Below, one piece after another: positions 24,661 through 34,367 of a DNA stretch of 64,000 nt (its first letter is position 1; every line of letters begins with the position of its first letter). Source of the stretch: Schlesneria sp. (lineage in GTDB: Bacteria > Planctomycetota > Planctomycetia > Planctomycetales > Planctomycetaceae); NCBI GenBank assembly GCA_028291515.1, contig JAQGHU010000106.1:186001-250000 (forward strand). Direction: 5' to 3'. The translations under genes and the position numbers were made by a program. The notes under the pieces are model-generated. The model was not told the origin of the DNA. It made no database searches and saw nothing but the letters and a program-made list of their open reading frames with translations.

Positions 24661-25818
24661 GTGACTCGCATTTATCTCGACAACGCCGCGACCAGCTATC
24701 CCAAGCCCGAAACCGTCTACGCGGCGGTCGATCATTATCAGCGCCACATCGGTGTTGCAGTCGGTCGCGGAGCCTACCGAGAAGCCACGACCGCCCAACG
24801 CATGCTTGATCAATGTCGCCAGTCCGCCGCGCGACTACTACGCGCCGAAAGCCCCGATCGAATCGTCTTCACGCTGAACGGAACCGACAGCTTGAATATG
24901 GCGCTAATGGGTGTCTGCCGCCCCGGCGATCATGTGATCACAACCGAATTCGAACATAACTCTGTGCTGCGTCCATTGCGCTGGCTGAAGGATCATCGCG
25001 GTATCAATGTCACCGTTCTTCGCCCTGAGACAAATGGCCAGATCGATCCGAGCCAAGTTCGGTCAGAGATCCGGCCGACGACACGCCTAGTTGCGGTGCA
25101 ACAGGCATCGAACGTCACCGGGACCGTTCAGCCCATCGAAGAAATTTGTGCTATCGCGCGTCAGGCGAATGTGCTGACGCTGGTTGACGCCGCACAATCG
25201 GCTGGCCACCTTCCGATTGACCTCGGCCAGTTGCCGATCGATCTGCTGGCGTGCCCGGGGCACAAGGGGTTGCTGGGGCCGCTCGGAACCGGCTTGCTCT
25301 ACGTCAGATCCGGTATTGAACAGGCAATGACACCTTATCGTCTCGGCGGCACTGGAACACAGAGTGAGGATGACCGCCAACCCGATGCGATGCCCGATCG
25401 ATTGGAGGCGGGCAATCACAACGCACCAGGGTTGGCCGGGCTGGCAGCGGGACTCGCTTTCCTGGAGGAACACACTGTCACAGCTTTGCAACTGGCCGAG
25501 GCGGAACTCACCGCACGATTGGTGCAAGGGCTTCGAGAGATCCCTGGCGTCACTGTCTACGGCCATCAACCTGCGGCCCCATCCGTGGGAGTCATGTCGT
25601 TCAACATCACGGGCTTTGCTCCGCACGAAGCCGCGTCCATCCTGGATGACTCATTTGGAATTCAAGCTCGCGCGGGCCTGCATTGTGCCCCGGGTGTTCA
25701 TCGCTTCCTGGAGACATTCGACAACGGCGGAACAATCCGCTTCAGCGTCGGAGCTTTCACTTCAATTCAAGACATCGAACAGGCTTTGGCCGGCGTTCGC
25801 GAGCTAACCGGCGCTTAA
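24661..25818 (+). CDS. Aminotransferase class V, cysteine desulfurase-like
   Basis: 385 residues from GTG 24661 (VTRIYLDNAATSYPKP), where family homology begins; upstream codons overlap the terminator. PLP-binding motifs: LVDAAQSAGH and the Schiff-base Lys202 in CPGHKGLLG. Cys342 in GLHCAPGVH matches the persulfide-forming Cys of SufS/NifS-type enzymes, so release of sulfur from cysteine is likely. The short loop around the Cys fits the stand-alone EF2568-like subgroup. No iron-sulfur assembly genes are adjacent. No good ribosome binding site; transcription starts after the 24594 terminator. Confidence 0.85.
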   Translation: MTRIYLDNAATSYPKPETVYAAVDHYQRHIGVAVGRGAYREATTAQRMLDQCRQSAARLLRAESPDRIVFTLNGTDSLNMALMGVCRPGDHVITTEFEHNSVLRPLRWLKDHRGINVTVLRPETNGQIDPSQVRSEIRPTTRLVAVQQASNVTGTVQPIEEICAIARQANVLTLVDAAQSAGHLPIDLGQLPIDLLACPGHKGLLGPLGTGLLYVRSGIEQAMTPYRLGGTGTQSEDDRQPDAMPDRLEAGNHNAPGLAGLAAGLAFLEEHTVTALQLAEAELTARLVQGLREIPGVTVYGHQPAAPSVGVMSFNITGFAPHEAASILDDSFGIQARAGLHCAPGVHRFLETFDNGGTIRFSVGAFTSIQDIEQALAGVRELTGA

Positions 25819-25917
25819 GCCTGTCCAACTTGCGACAACCTCGCCGATCTGCAATTCTCTCATCAATCCATTGTCATGCAACTTTTGGTCGGCAACTCAG
25901 AAGGGAACTTGCCCCCG

Positions 25918-27024
25918 ATGCGTTTCATCGTCGCGTGTGCCTTAGCCAGTTTATTTGCAGTGATGTCTTCGGCGAGCGCGGTTGCTCAAGACCTGAAAAA
26001 AGGCGTGACCGAACTGGCTCAGGTCGATGCCGACTATCATCTGCAGGGCGAGTACGCGGGTTGCGTGGTATTCTCAGACGGATATCGCCGCAGCGTGGGA
26101 CTGCAAGTGGTCGCCTTGGGTGACGGGAAGTTCGACGCACTTTGGTATCAAGGTGGGCTACCGGGTAACGGATACGACGGATCAACTCGCCGAAAGTTCA
26201 GTGGCACGAAGAGCGAGACCGGAACCACACTGATATCCGAGGGACTGACTATTGAACTTCATGCGGACGCCGCCGCGCTTGTGAAGAACTCCGCGCGTGG
26301 TCTGCTTGGCTCACTGCAACCGCAACAACGCTACAGCTTGATGGAAGGGGCTCGTGCGCCCGCGAATGCGGTTGTGCTATTTGACGGCAAGAACGTTGAC
26401 CACCTGAAAAACGCCAAGGTGACGCCAGACGGACTGCTCGAAATCGGAGCCGAAACGAAAAACGCCTACCAGAACTTTACGCTTCACGCCGAATTTCGCA
26501 TCCCGTACATGCCGTATGCCCGAGGACAAGGCCGTGGCAACAGCGGCTTCTATCTGCAGAAACGATACGAAGTTCAGGTGCTGGATTCGTTCGGATTAGA
26601 ACTGCAGTTCAACGACTGCGCCTCGCTCTATCGGTTTAAGGCCCCGGACCTGAACATGAGCTTCCCACCGCTACGATGGCAAACGTACGACATCGACTTC
26701 ACGGCACCCAAGTTCGACGCCGACGGAAAGCGAATCGTGAAGGGTCGCATCACCGTGCGACACAACGGCGTGGTCGTACAAAACAAAGTCGAACTGGAAA
26801 ACAAGACCGGTGGCGGTACGCCGGAAGGCCCCAATCCCTTGCCGATCCTGCTTCAGAATCATGGCAATGCGGTTCATTTCCGAAACGTCTGGCTAATCAA
26901 CCACGGTTCGCAGCCATCCACATCTCCGTGTACGACGACGATCGCCGATTGTGGCGGAACATCTGCAACCTATTGCGCACCCGTCGGACATGCACGACAC
27001 CTGCGTGCCCGTCGCTGCCGATAG
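25918..27024 (+). CDS. Secreted DUF1080 (3-keto-disaccharide hydrolase-like) protein
   Basis: 368 residues from ATG 25918 (MRFIVACALASLFAVMSSAS, a signal peptide), preceded by AAGGGA 11 bases upstream. The C-terminal half is a DUF1080 concanavalin-like fold: VLFDGKNVDHL, NFTLHAEFRIPYMP, GNSGFYLQKRYEVQVLDSFG and NAVHFRNVWLIN. The family acts on or binds sugars; planctomycetes have dozens. The N-terminal ~150 residues are a less conserved beta-rich unit. The last ~38 residues after the usual family end (NVWLINHG) are an odd Thr/Cys/Arg-rich tail. Confidence 0.85.
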   Translation: MRFIVACALASLFAVMSSASAVAQDLKKGVTELAQVDADYHLQGEYAGCVVFSDGYRRSVGLQVVALGDGKFDALWYQGGLPGNGYDGSTRRKFSGTKSETGTTLISEGLTIELHADAAALVKNSARGLLGSLQPQQRYSLMEGARAPANAVVLFDGKNVDHLKNAKVTPDGLLEIGAETKNAYQNFTLHAEFRIPYMPYARGQGRGNSGFYLQKRYEVQVLDSFGLELQFNDCASLYRFKAPDLNMSFPPLRWQTYDIDFTAPKFDADGKRIVKGRITVRHNGVVVQNKVELENKTGGGTPEGPNPLPILLQNHGNAVHFRNVWLINHGSQPSTSPCTTTIADCGGTSATYCAPVGHARHLRARRCR

Positions 27025-27115
27025 TTCGCAGAAGTGACGTTTGTCACGTGATTGCAGAATGGCCGTAGAGCAATCTCAACGGCCATCCCGCGACAAGCGA
27101 AATCGTCGGCAACGC

Positions 27116-27652
27116 CTATTTCTTGCGAGCGAGCTTCATCATGCCGCACATTTCTTTGGCGGGTTCGCCATTTTCCCAGCCGACGCCGTCAATCTCGATG
27201 TGATCCGCATCGACAATGGTCAGCGTCGCGCCATGCATATGCTTGTCTTTCTTGACGTCAAAGTTCGAGCCGCCAGCGAATTCAAAGTTGATCTTATTCG
27301 CGGGTGATTTGGAACTGGCCTTCATTCGTGGCTGGTTGCCAAGCATGCAGTAGTGAGTCATCACTAGGTCGGAACCTTCGGCAGTGTAGATCGAAACCAT
27401 TTCGTGCTCTTGACCCGGAAACAGTGTTTCCTGGATCGCACTTCCACCAGCCGTCAGCTTGATCACGGACGCGACCACATCGGTCGGCTTGCCATCTTTG
27501 TCGACGGTGACCCAAGTCCCGACCAGCGATTTCATCTTGTCAAAATTCGCACTCTTCGGTGCTGCGGCGTCGTGGTTATGTTTGTCGTCGCCACTGACCA
27601 TCACCGAAAAACCGACCAACAGCAGTCCACAAGCCATTAATTTACGCACCAT
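27116..27652 (-). CDS. Secreted DUF1579-like protein
   Basis: 178 residues from ATG 27652, the start with GGAG at 8 bases; the Met two codons upstream is too close to it. Signal peptide MVRKLMACGLLLVGFSVMVS. The mature part starts with a His/Asp-rich stretch (DDKHNHDAA), then MKSLVGTWVTVDKDGKP, GSAIQETLFPGQEHEMVSIY and MTHYCMLGNQPRMKA, a lipocalin-like beta-barrel pattern seen in DUF1579-type exported proteins. Ligand unknown. It is convergent with the DUF1080 gene; an 8-base stem (27059-27086) lies between them. Confidence 0.7.
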   Translation of the reverse strand: MVRKLMACGLLLVGFSVMVSGDDKHNHDAAAPKSANFDKMKSLVGTWVTVDKDGKPTDVVASVIKLTAGGSAIQETLFPGQEHEMVSIYTAEGSDLVMTHYCMLGNQPRMKASSKSPANKINFEFAGGSNFDVKKDKHMHGATLTIVDADHIEIDGVGWENGEPAKEMCGMMKLARKK

Positions 27653-28024
27653 GATCATCACTCCGAGATACTGAAAAGGTTGTTGAGAAACCGGACATGC
27701 AAAGTTGTCGAATGCGAGAACGCGAAATCGACGGAGGATCGTCATATTTTCCAAAACTCTTTCCGCAGGCGTCAAGGCAGTGGCCAATACATGACGTAAG
27801 TGTCGTCGTCGCTTGAGCTGCGGGACCGCACTCGATCGCGGCCGGTTGCCATTTGCAGGTTGAGATCACTCGCCGATTCTGCCACACTTACTTCCGATAA
27901 GTTGCAACTTATCGTTCAAACACACCGACCCACAAGCAGTAAGATCGTGCTCATTCGAACGCCACGAATTCGACCCGCCGAACGCTGCCTGGGATTTTCC
28001 GAAGATACCAACGTGAGGCTACCA

Positions 28025-30754
28025 ATGCTGATTCGTTCCAGCCTGCCGCTGCTCGTTGTGCTTGGCATCACTACTCATCTTGCCGCCGTCGAACCCAAGA
28101 TCTTGACTGGCCATGCCGACCCCGCTTATTCCGCCGTCTATACGCCGGACGGTTCGAAGCTGGTGACGGGAAGCTTCGACAAGACCCTGCGGTTATGGGA
28201 TCTCAATTCTTCGACTACGCTGCGTTCGATGGCCGGTCATACGGGACTGGTGCTTTGCGTCGCAATCACGAAAGACGGCAGTCGGCTGGCGAGTGGTTCG
28301 CTCGACAATACAATTCGCCTTTGGGACGTTCCCGTTGCGAAGCCGTCTGTCGTGCATCAGGCCAATCAGGGCAGCACGAACCTGGCGATCAATGCCGATG
28401 GAACTCAATGGCTGACCGGTGGCGCAGACAAGATCTTGCGAATCTGGAATGCGGCCGATCGCCAACTGGTGAAAGAGATCGGCCCACTGCCGCATCCCAT
28501 CGTGCGAGTCGCCTTTCGACAGGATAAAGTTCAGATCGTCGCTGCCGATGCCGCGGGGTTCGTGAGATTGTTTAATCCCGCCGATGGAGCACCTCAAGGA
28601 GTTTTTGGGGCTCACGCGACGGAGATCACCGGCCTGGCTTACCCTCCGAATAACGCCTGGGTGCTGACTTCATCCGCCGATGGCTTGGTGAAACGATGGC
28701 CGAATCAAGCCGCGGCCCCCAAGACGGCGGCCGGACATGAACAGCCCATTCTCGCTCTGCGAGTCAGTCCGAACAATTCGATGGTTGCGACAGGTTCCGC
28801 CGACAAGACTTGTCGTTTGTGGAACAACGGCAACCAACAGCCGATTCGCAACTTGGACGGCCACGGCGGCGGCGTCACGGCGATCAGCTTTCAATTCGAT
28901 GGCGGTCGCGTCTTGACCGGATGCGAAGACAAGATCGCGCGGTTGTTTGACGTGAACAATGGGATGCTGATCAAGGCGTACCCCGAGCAAGCGGCAGCGA
29001 TCACCGCAGTTGCGATTCATCCCAACAATCAGGAAGTGGCCGTCGCCGATGCCAGCGGCGCGATCAAGATCTGGAAGGCGAACGAAGGGACCGAAGTTCG
29101 CACGCTGCCTGGTCATGCCGGAGGGACTTTTGCCCTGGCGTACGCTTCAAATCAACAGCATCTGGTTTCAGGAGGAGCCGACAAGCGCGTCCGCATTTGG
29201 AATGCGGGCGACGGCAACCAGATTCGTGAACATGACGCGGTGGAGGTGGTTCGGTCGGTCGCAGTCTCGTGGGACAACCAACGAGTCGCCGCCGGATGTG
29301 ACGACAAAAACATCCGTGTCTGGAACCTGGGTGATGGCAATCTGTTTGCAACTTACACCGGGCACACTGAGAAAATTTCGGCCCTCGACTACAGCCGAGA
29401 TAACCAGAAGCTGCTCTCCTCAAGCCACGACGGAACCGTTCGAAGCTGGAATCTGACATCGGGTCGCCAATCTCAGCACTACGTCGCCAAAGACGGGGGC
29501 GCGATCAATGGTGTCGGGTTCTCGAATGATAATCAGAACTTCGTGTTTGGCGGCGCGGACAAGTTGGCCACCTGGGACGTGCTGAACATCCAGATGATGC
29601 ATGTCGCGGATGAGAAACGAGTCAACGCGTTGGCCGTGCATCCGAATGCGTCGCAACACTTCACTGCGGGTGAAGACGGGGTTATCAAGTATTGGGACGT
29701 GAACAACGGCAACCTGATTCGCGAGTTCAAAGGACACCAGGGGCCGGCTCGTTCTGTCGCAATCAACCCCAATCAACAGCAGTTGGCGTCGGGGGGCAGC
29801 GATAAGAAACTGAAGCTGTGGAACATCAATGATCCGGCGAAGCCTCAGTACGATATCATGACGCCTGCCGAGGTGGTGCAGATCGCCTACAGCCCCGATC
29901 AGAAGAAGCTGGTTATCGCAGGCAGTGATCACTTGATTCGCGGCTACGATCCCACTCCACCAAATCCGCAGCCACCGAACCCTCCTTCGCAAGACGCGGC
30001 ACAGGTGACTGATGGTCACCCCGCCAGCATCACCAGCTTGGCGTTCGCGCCCGATAACCGAACGGCTGTCAGCGCTGCGGCCGATGGCTCGGTTCGCACC
30101 TGGGCGATCGCCTCGGCAGCAGCAACGCTCGTACTGAATGGGCACCAGTCGCAAGTCTACGGCGTTGCGTTTCATCCCACATTGCCGCTGCTGGCCTCTG
30201 CGTCCAATGACAAGACAGTCAAGATCTGGGACTACGAAAAGAACCAGAACCTGCGGACATTTGCGGCTCAAGGGGGCGCGATCTACGCGTTGACGTTTAC
30301 TCCCGACGGCAACTTCATCATCACTGCCGGTGGTGACAAGACGGTCCGCGTCTACAAGCAGGACGATGGGACTCAGATTCGTCAGTACAACGGTCCGACC
30401 GACGCGATTTATTCAACGGCCCTCAGTCCCAATGGTCAGCAACTGGCAGCGGCGGGACTCGACCGCAAGATCTTCCTGTATAGCTTCGACAATCCGAACG
30501 CTACCAAAGCTTTGTCCGGGCACAAGGACGACATCTATAAAGTGGAGTTCAATCCCGCTGGAAATCGTCTGCTCTCAATTGGCTATGCGGGCAACATCAA
30601 TGTCTGGGATCCAAACCAGGAGAAGCCGCTGTTCAGCCAGAAACTGCCGAGCGTCGTCTATTCGGCGACTTATTCACCCAGCGGCAAACAGATCGCGGTC
30701 CTGGCCAATGATGGAAAGATCTATCTACTAGACTTGCCGCCAGAAGCCCTGTGA
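28025..30754 (+). CDS. Large secreted WD40 repeat protein
   Basis: 909 residues from ATG 28025 (MLIRSSLPLLVVLGITTHLA, signal peptide); the open frame extends upstream to 27800 but without a signal or ribosome binding site. The mature protein is almost entirely WD40 repeats of the form GH..V..V.......L.SGS.D.T.RLWD, with about 18-20 blades, hence two or more propellers. A Pro/Asn-rich break (PTPPNPQPPNPPSQ) near residue 650 divides it into two blocks. Likely an extracytoplasmic binding scaffold. It is convergent with the beta-propeller/cytochrome gene, only 12 bases apart. Confidence 0.9.
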   Translation: MLIRSSLPLLVVLGITTHLAAVEPKILTGHADPAYSAVYTPDGSKLVTGSFDKTLRLWDLNSSTTLRSMAGHTGLVLCVAITKDGSRLASGSLDNTIRLWDVPVAKPSVVHQANQGSTNLAINADGTQWLTGGADKILRIWNAADRQLVKEIGPLPHPIVRVAFRQDKVQIVAADAAGFVRLFNPADGAPQGVFGAHATEITGLAYPPNNAWVLTSSADGLVKRWPNQAAAPKTAAGHEQPILALRVSPNNSMVATGSADKTCRLWNNGNQQPIRNLDGHGGGVTAISFQFDGGRVLTGCEDKIARLFDVNNGMLIKAYPEQAAAITAVAIHPNNQEVAVADASGAIKIWKANEGTEVRTLPGHAGGTFALAYASNQQHLVSGGADKRVRIWNAGDGNQIREHDAVEVVRSVAVSWDNQRVAAGCDDKNIRVWNLGDGNLFATYTGHTEKISALDYSRDNQKLLSSSHDGTVRSWNLTSGRQSQHYVAKDGGAINGVGFSNDNQNFVFGGADKLATWDVLNIQMMHVADEKRVNALAVHPNASQHFTAGEDGVIKYWDVNNGNLIREFKGHQGPARSVAINPNQQQLASGGSDKKLKLWNINDPAKPQYDIMTPAEVVQIAYSPDQKKLVIAGSDHLIRGYDPTPPNPQPPNPPSQDAAQVTDGHPASITSLAFAPDNRTAVSAAADGSVRTWAIASAAATLVLNGHQSQVYGVAFHPTLPLLASASNDKTVKIWDYEKNQNLRTFAAQGGAIYALTFTPDGNFIITAGGDKTVRVYKQDDGTQIRQYNGPTDAIYSTALSPNGQQLAAAGLDRKIFLYSFDNPNATKALSGHKDDIYKVEFNPAGNRLLSIGYAGNINVWDPNQEKPLFSQKLPSVVYSATYSPSGKQIAVLANDGKIYLLDLPPEAL

Positions 30755-30766
30755 GCAAAGACCGCG

Positions 30767-32494
30767 TCACAGACTATTCAGATAAGCAACCAGATCGCGA
30801 ACTTCGTCGTCGGTCAACTTCGATTCCAGTTGATGCTGGAACTTTGAAAACACGTCGCTCAACGTCTCCGCTCGGCCATCGTGAAAATAAGGTCCGTTCT
30901 GACTGACGCCTCGCAGTGACGGGGGATTGAACTTCGATAGCCCCTGTTCGTCCTTGAGCTTTACATCGGCCGTTCGCGCGGAGGTGTAGGCCGGTTGCGT
31001 GTGACAACGATTGCAGTCCAAGCGAACAAAGAGCCTGGCCCCGCGTTCGCTGGCTGACTGGTCCATTGCCCCAGTGGGAGGAGCGGGCGGCAGCGTTCTG
31101 AGGTAGACTTCCAGGTCTCCTGTTTGCTCTTCCGATAGCTCGTCACCCTGCATCGTCGATTTGACCGAATGCTGAATCTGCTCAGCCAGTGTCGTGAAGC
31201 GGCCGCTCCAGGCATAAGGTGCTGTGTCACCTACACCCTTTAGCGACAGCACACGCTTAGCTGTCCCGAACGACTCATCGGTGAAGTTATCGTTGAGCAA
31301 ACCGTTGGAATGTCCGTCAACGTGGCAACTGGCACAGCTAAACCAGCGATCGTGAGACAGACTGGCGCTGTGAAACAGTCGCTCGCCGCGATCGGCCGCG
31401 GTCAGATCGGGTGTCGCACCCAGCGAGATTGTCGCCAATGAGGTGCGGTGCTGGATATCAATGATCGTCACCGAATCGCTGAGCGTATTGACCACGAATG
31501 CTCGTGACCCTGTTGTGTCCAACACCATCGCAGTCGGACGCGATCCCGTCTTGATTCGTTTTGCGTACAGGTGGTTTCCATCGTCGACAGCAATTTCGTC
31601 GGTCCCGGAAAGAGCGACCGCAATTAAGCCGGTCGAAGTGATGACGAAGCCAGCGGGATCACCGGCACCCTGCTCCGGTCCCCCCAGGTAATCGAGTTGA
31701 CTCTGCTTCAACAGATCGGCCTTGGGATTTAGCACGTCGGCCAATGGCAGCGAACGAAGGCAGTTCACCATCAGTCCACCCCAGTGAACGTCATCAAACG
31801 TCGTGTGCGCCAATCGACTTAGCATCTGATGGCTCATCATCAGCCTGGGTTTGGTGGGGTGCAGACGCAGTTGCCGAATCGAATGTGCAGGAAGTTCCCT
31901 GACCGAGTCGACGATTCCAGTGTCAGGATCAAGGACAGCCAGCTTCGACCCGAACGCGTCAGCAACAATCAGCTTCTTCGCGGAATCAAGATAAAGCTGT
32001 TCTTTGGGGGCAAAACTGAGAGGGATCGTTCGAACAAAGGCTTGCTCCGCCTTGTCCAACGACTTCAGGTCGACCACGGTGATCGTGCGAGACCACAGCG
32101 ATGCGACGAACGCACGATTTCCATCGGCAGAGACTCGCACGCTCATGGGATAGGGGCTCACCGTCAGTCGCTGTTGCGGAACCAAAAGATCCCCCGTGAT
32201 CTGAATCACAATCAACTGATGGTTAGCCTGATCCGTGACGAGGAGCAGTGGTTGACCAGGGACTCGAACGACATCTGACAGACTTCGCTCGACGGAAAAC
32301 TCCGCGACAACGTCTTTCCGACTTTGGTCGATCAAAGTCAATGATCCGCTGCGCTGGTTCGCCGTGACGATGCGATCATCATCAATGACAACAATCGCGA
32401 CAGGTTGTCGGAAATGCGCGGCATCTTCCGCAACGGCGATTCGGGACGCGCAAGCCACCGCGAAGATCACGATGATGCGACGAAGGAGATTCAT
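30767..32494 (-). CDS. Exported beta-propeller protein with cytochrome c domains
   Basis: 575 residues from ATG 32494 (MNLLRRIIVIFAVACASRIA, signal peptide). Residues ~30-370 form a YVTN/YncE-type propeller (ADGNRAFVASLWSRTITVVD, DTTGSRAFVVNTLSDSVTII). The C-terminal part has two c-heme motifs, CASCHVDGHSNG and CNRCHTQPA, and resembles the di-heme peroxidase/MauG fold (GERLFHSASLS, NPPSLRGVSQNGPYFHDGRA). An exported electron-transfer or oxidative enzyme; substrate unknown. The fusion is common in planctomycetes. Confidence 0.85.
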   Translation of the reverse strand: MNLLRRIIVIFAVACASRIAVAEDAAHFRQPVAIVVIDDDRIVTANQRSGSLTLIDQSRKDVVAEFSVERSLSDVVRVPGQPLLLVTDQANHQLIVIQITGDLLVPQQRLTVSPYPMSVRVSADGNRAFVASLWSRTITVVDLKSLDKAEQAFVRTIPLSFAPKEQLYLDSAKKLIVADAFGSKLAVLDPDTGIVDSVRELPAHSIRQLRLHPTKPRLMMSHQMLSRLAHTTFDDVHWGGLMVNCLRSLPLADVLNPKADLLKQSQLDYLGGPEQGAGDPAGFVITSTGLIAVALSGTDEIAVDDGNHLYAKRIKTGSRPTAMVLDTTGSRAFVVNTLSDSVTIIDIQHRTSLATISLGATPDLTAADRGERLFHSASLSHDRWFSCASCHVDGHSNGLLNDNFTDESFGTAKRVLSLKGVGDTAPYAWSGRFTTLAEQIQHSVKSTMQGDELSEEQTGDLEVYLRTLPPAPPTGAMDQSASERGARLFVRLDCNRCHTQPAYTSARTADVKLKDEQGLSKFNPPSLRGVSQNGPYFHDGRAETLSDVFSKFQHQLESKLTDDEVRDLVAYLNSL

Positions 32495-32542
32495 TGTAGG
32501 CCTCTTTTCGCAAACTTCGCTCAACGCTCGATGACAGGCGCG

Positions 32543-34162
32543 TCATTCAGGCACACTGCGATTGATCTCTTGATCTTGCTTATATACGTTCTCAAGAAGT
32601 TGCATCGCGATTTTGCGAGCGGTTTCATTCTCAACTTCTCGACTCTGGATGTTACCACTCGGTGAGACACGCGTCAGACTACGCACACCGAGCCGCGTGA
32701 GGACCTCGACCTCCTGCAGATTGGCAGGGAACAGTGCCGACACCGACGATGATCCAGATTCAACGCCGCGTCGAATGTAAAACAGGTTTGGCACGGACGG
32801 CGAAGTTGGACTGACTCCTTTTGCAGCAAATCGGTCCGCCGCCGTCTTCAATACAGCCGCTGCAGCCGCGTCTTCGGTCGGATGATCCGGGATCAATGGC
32901 CATGATCGATCAGTGCGACCACGCACCAATTTGGCGCTCGGTAGCGTCGCGTAATACTCCCCATTCGCGAAGGGATAGGAATTCAAAACGACGACGGCTT
33001 CCTCAGGCTTTACGCCCACGATGGTTGCTCGGCCCGCATCTTGAAGCGCCGCTGCCACGGCAGTGTGCAGCGACCCCGAATGCTGATTGACCATGATGAC
33101 CAGCGGTATATCGCGGAACAAGCATTCCCGATCGGCAACTTCGACATGCCATTCCCCACTTCGGTCTTGCCAGGACCACATTGGGCCACCGTCCAGCAAT
33201 CCGTCGGCCACGAGCCGTGCGTGGTGAAAAATGCTTGAAGAATCACCGAATCGGAAGTCAAGAATTAAGACTCGAATTCCATCCGCGCGCATTCGAATTT
33301 CCGCGTCGCGCAATTCCTGAAGTGTGCTCCCCTTGATGCCGACCTCCAGGTAACCGATCGGGACAGAGGGCTGGTCTCGAAAATTTCCCTGACTGACTGA
33401 AGAGCCGTTCCGTCCCCGGACGGAATCGATTCGGACAACGCTCCGTGTCAGTATCACTTCGCGAGCCGCCAAGTTCTCCCTGGAAGCCAGTTTCAAAGTT
33501 ACCTGCGTCCCTTTGGGGCCTCGTAGCCATTTTGAGATGACCTCACCGAGAGGAACATTTGTCGTGTCGTGACCGTCAACTTCCAGCACGGTCTCGCCGT
33601 TCACCAATCCACCTCGATCTGCTGCTCCACCGGGGACAATAGTGGCGAACGAAATGTTTGGTCCATGATCATTGCCGACGGTGACGCCCAAGCCGACATA
33701 GCGGTTGTTCTGCAATTGTTCTTGAACGACATACTCCGCGGCGGGAACGATGGAGACGCGAGATGCCATTGAAGTGGTGAGCAGACTGAGGTAGCTGTTC
33801 GCCGGCCGGACTTTGCTATGTGACAATTGCCACAAATCAACGAAAGCTGAGATAAACTCAGCTTGAGACTGACAGGCTAACAGTTTGGCCGCCGCAACCT
33901 GAACATGCTTCCGATCACCTTGATAGGCGGCATTTGCGACCGCGGTCATCAGGGTTTCGCGGGACGGTGGTGAGATGTGATGTTGGTCGATCGTCTCGAA
34001 CAATGACCACGTGACAGCAGCGAGGTGGCTTGGTAGTTCATGGTCAAGGACAATCGTCGGCTTGGTGGATTCTTCGTCATTCGCCAACACGGGGCCACAC
34101 TGCAAAGTCGCCATTGCGGCAATTGCCAGAATCGCGAGTCCGCTCCAATTCGACGCTCTCAT
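32543..34162 (-). CDS. Exported PDZ/S41-type (C-terminal processing peptidase-like) protein, possibly inactive
   Basis: 539 residues from ATG 34162, with GGCGGGG just upstream. Signal peptide WSGLAILAIAAMATLQCGPV. A PDZ domain is visible (YVGLGVTVGNDHG, PGGAADRGGLVNGETVLEVD). The peptidase core follows: YLEVGIKGSTLQELRDAEI, VLILDFRFGDSSSIFHHARL and VNQHSGSLHTAVAAALQDAG, the last containing the Ser region. The usual TFGKG with the catalytic Lys would fall at IVGVKPEEAVVVLN, where it is not visible, so proteolytic activity is doubtful. Confidence 0.75.
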   Translation of the reverse strand: MRASNWSGLAILAIAAMATLQCGPVLANDEESTKPTIVLDHELPSHLAAVTWSLFETIDQHHISPPSRETLMTAVANAAYQGDRKHVQVAAAKLLACQSQAEFISAFVDLWQLSHSKVRPANSYLSLLTTSMASRVSIVPAAEYVVQEQLQNNRYVGLGVTVGNDHGPNISFATIVPGGAADRGGLVNGETVLEVDGHDTTNVPLGEVISKWLRGPKGTQVTLKLASRENLAAREVILTRSVVRIDSVRGRNGSSVSQGNFRDQPSVPIGYLEVGIKGSTLQELRDAEIRMRADGIRVLILDFRFGDSSSIFHHARLVADGLLDGGPMWSWQDRSGEWHVEVADRECLFRDIPLVIMVNQHSGSLHTAVAAALQDAGRATIVGVKPEEAVVVLNSYPFANGEYYATLPSAKLVRGRTDRSWPLIPDHPTEDAAAAAVLKTAADRFAAKGVSPTSPSVPNLFYIRRGVESGSSSVSALFPANLQEVEVLTRLGVRSLTRVSPSGNIQSREVENETARKIAMQLLENVYKQDQEINRSVPE

Positions 34163-34367
34163 GTTGCCCCCCGCCGAAAGATTTTCTTCAAGTGATGTAC
34201 CGCGCCTGTCAGAAAATGGAAACAAGAAACCGAATGAATCCAGTGATGTCCGTTGCGATTCTCCGCGTCTTTATGCATGTTGCGTGACATCGCGCGACGA
34301 ACCGATGGCAAAAGTGCGCGGATGATCATTTGTTCCCCCGCTTCGTGACCCTCCCTAGAGTTCCTGA

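Noticed and set aside
29420-30271. 283-codon minus-strand open frame
   Set aside because: Shadow of WD40 repeats; reflects the periodic codon pattern of the repeat.
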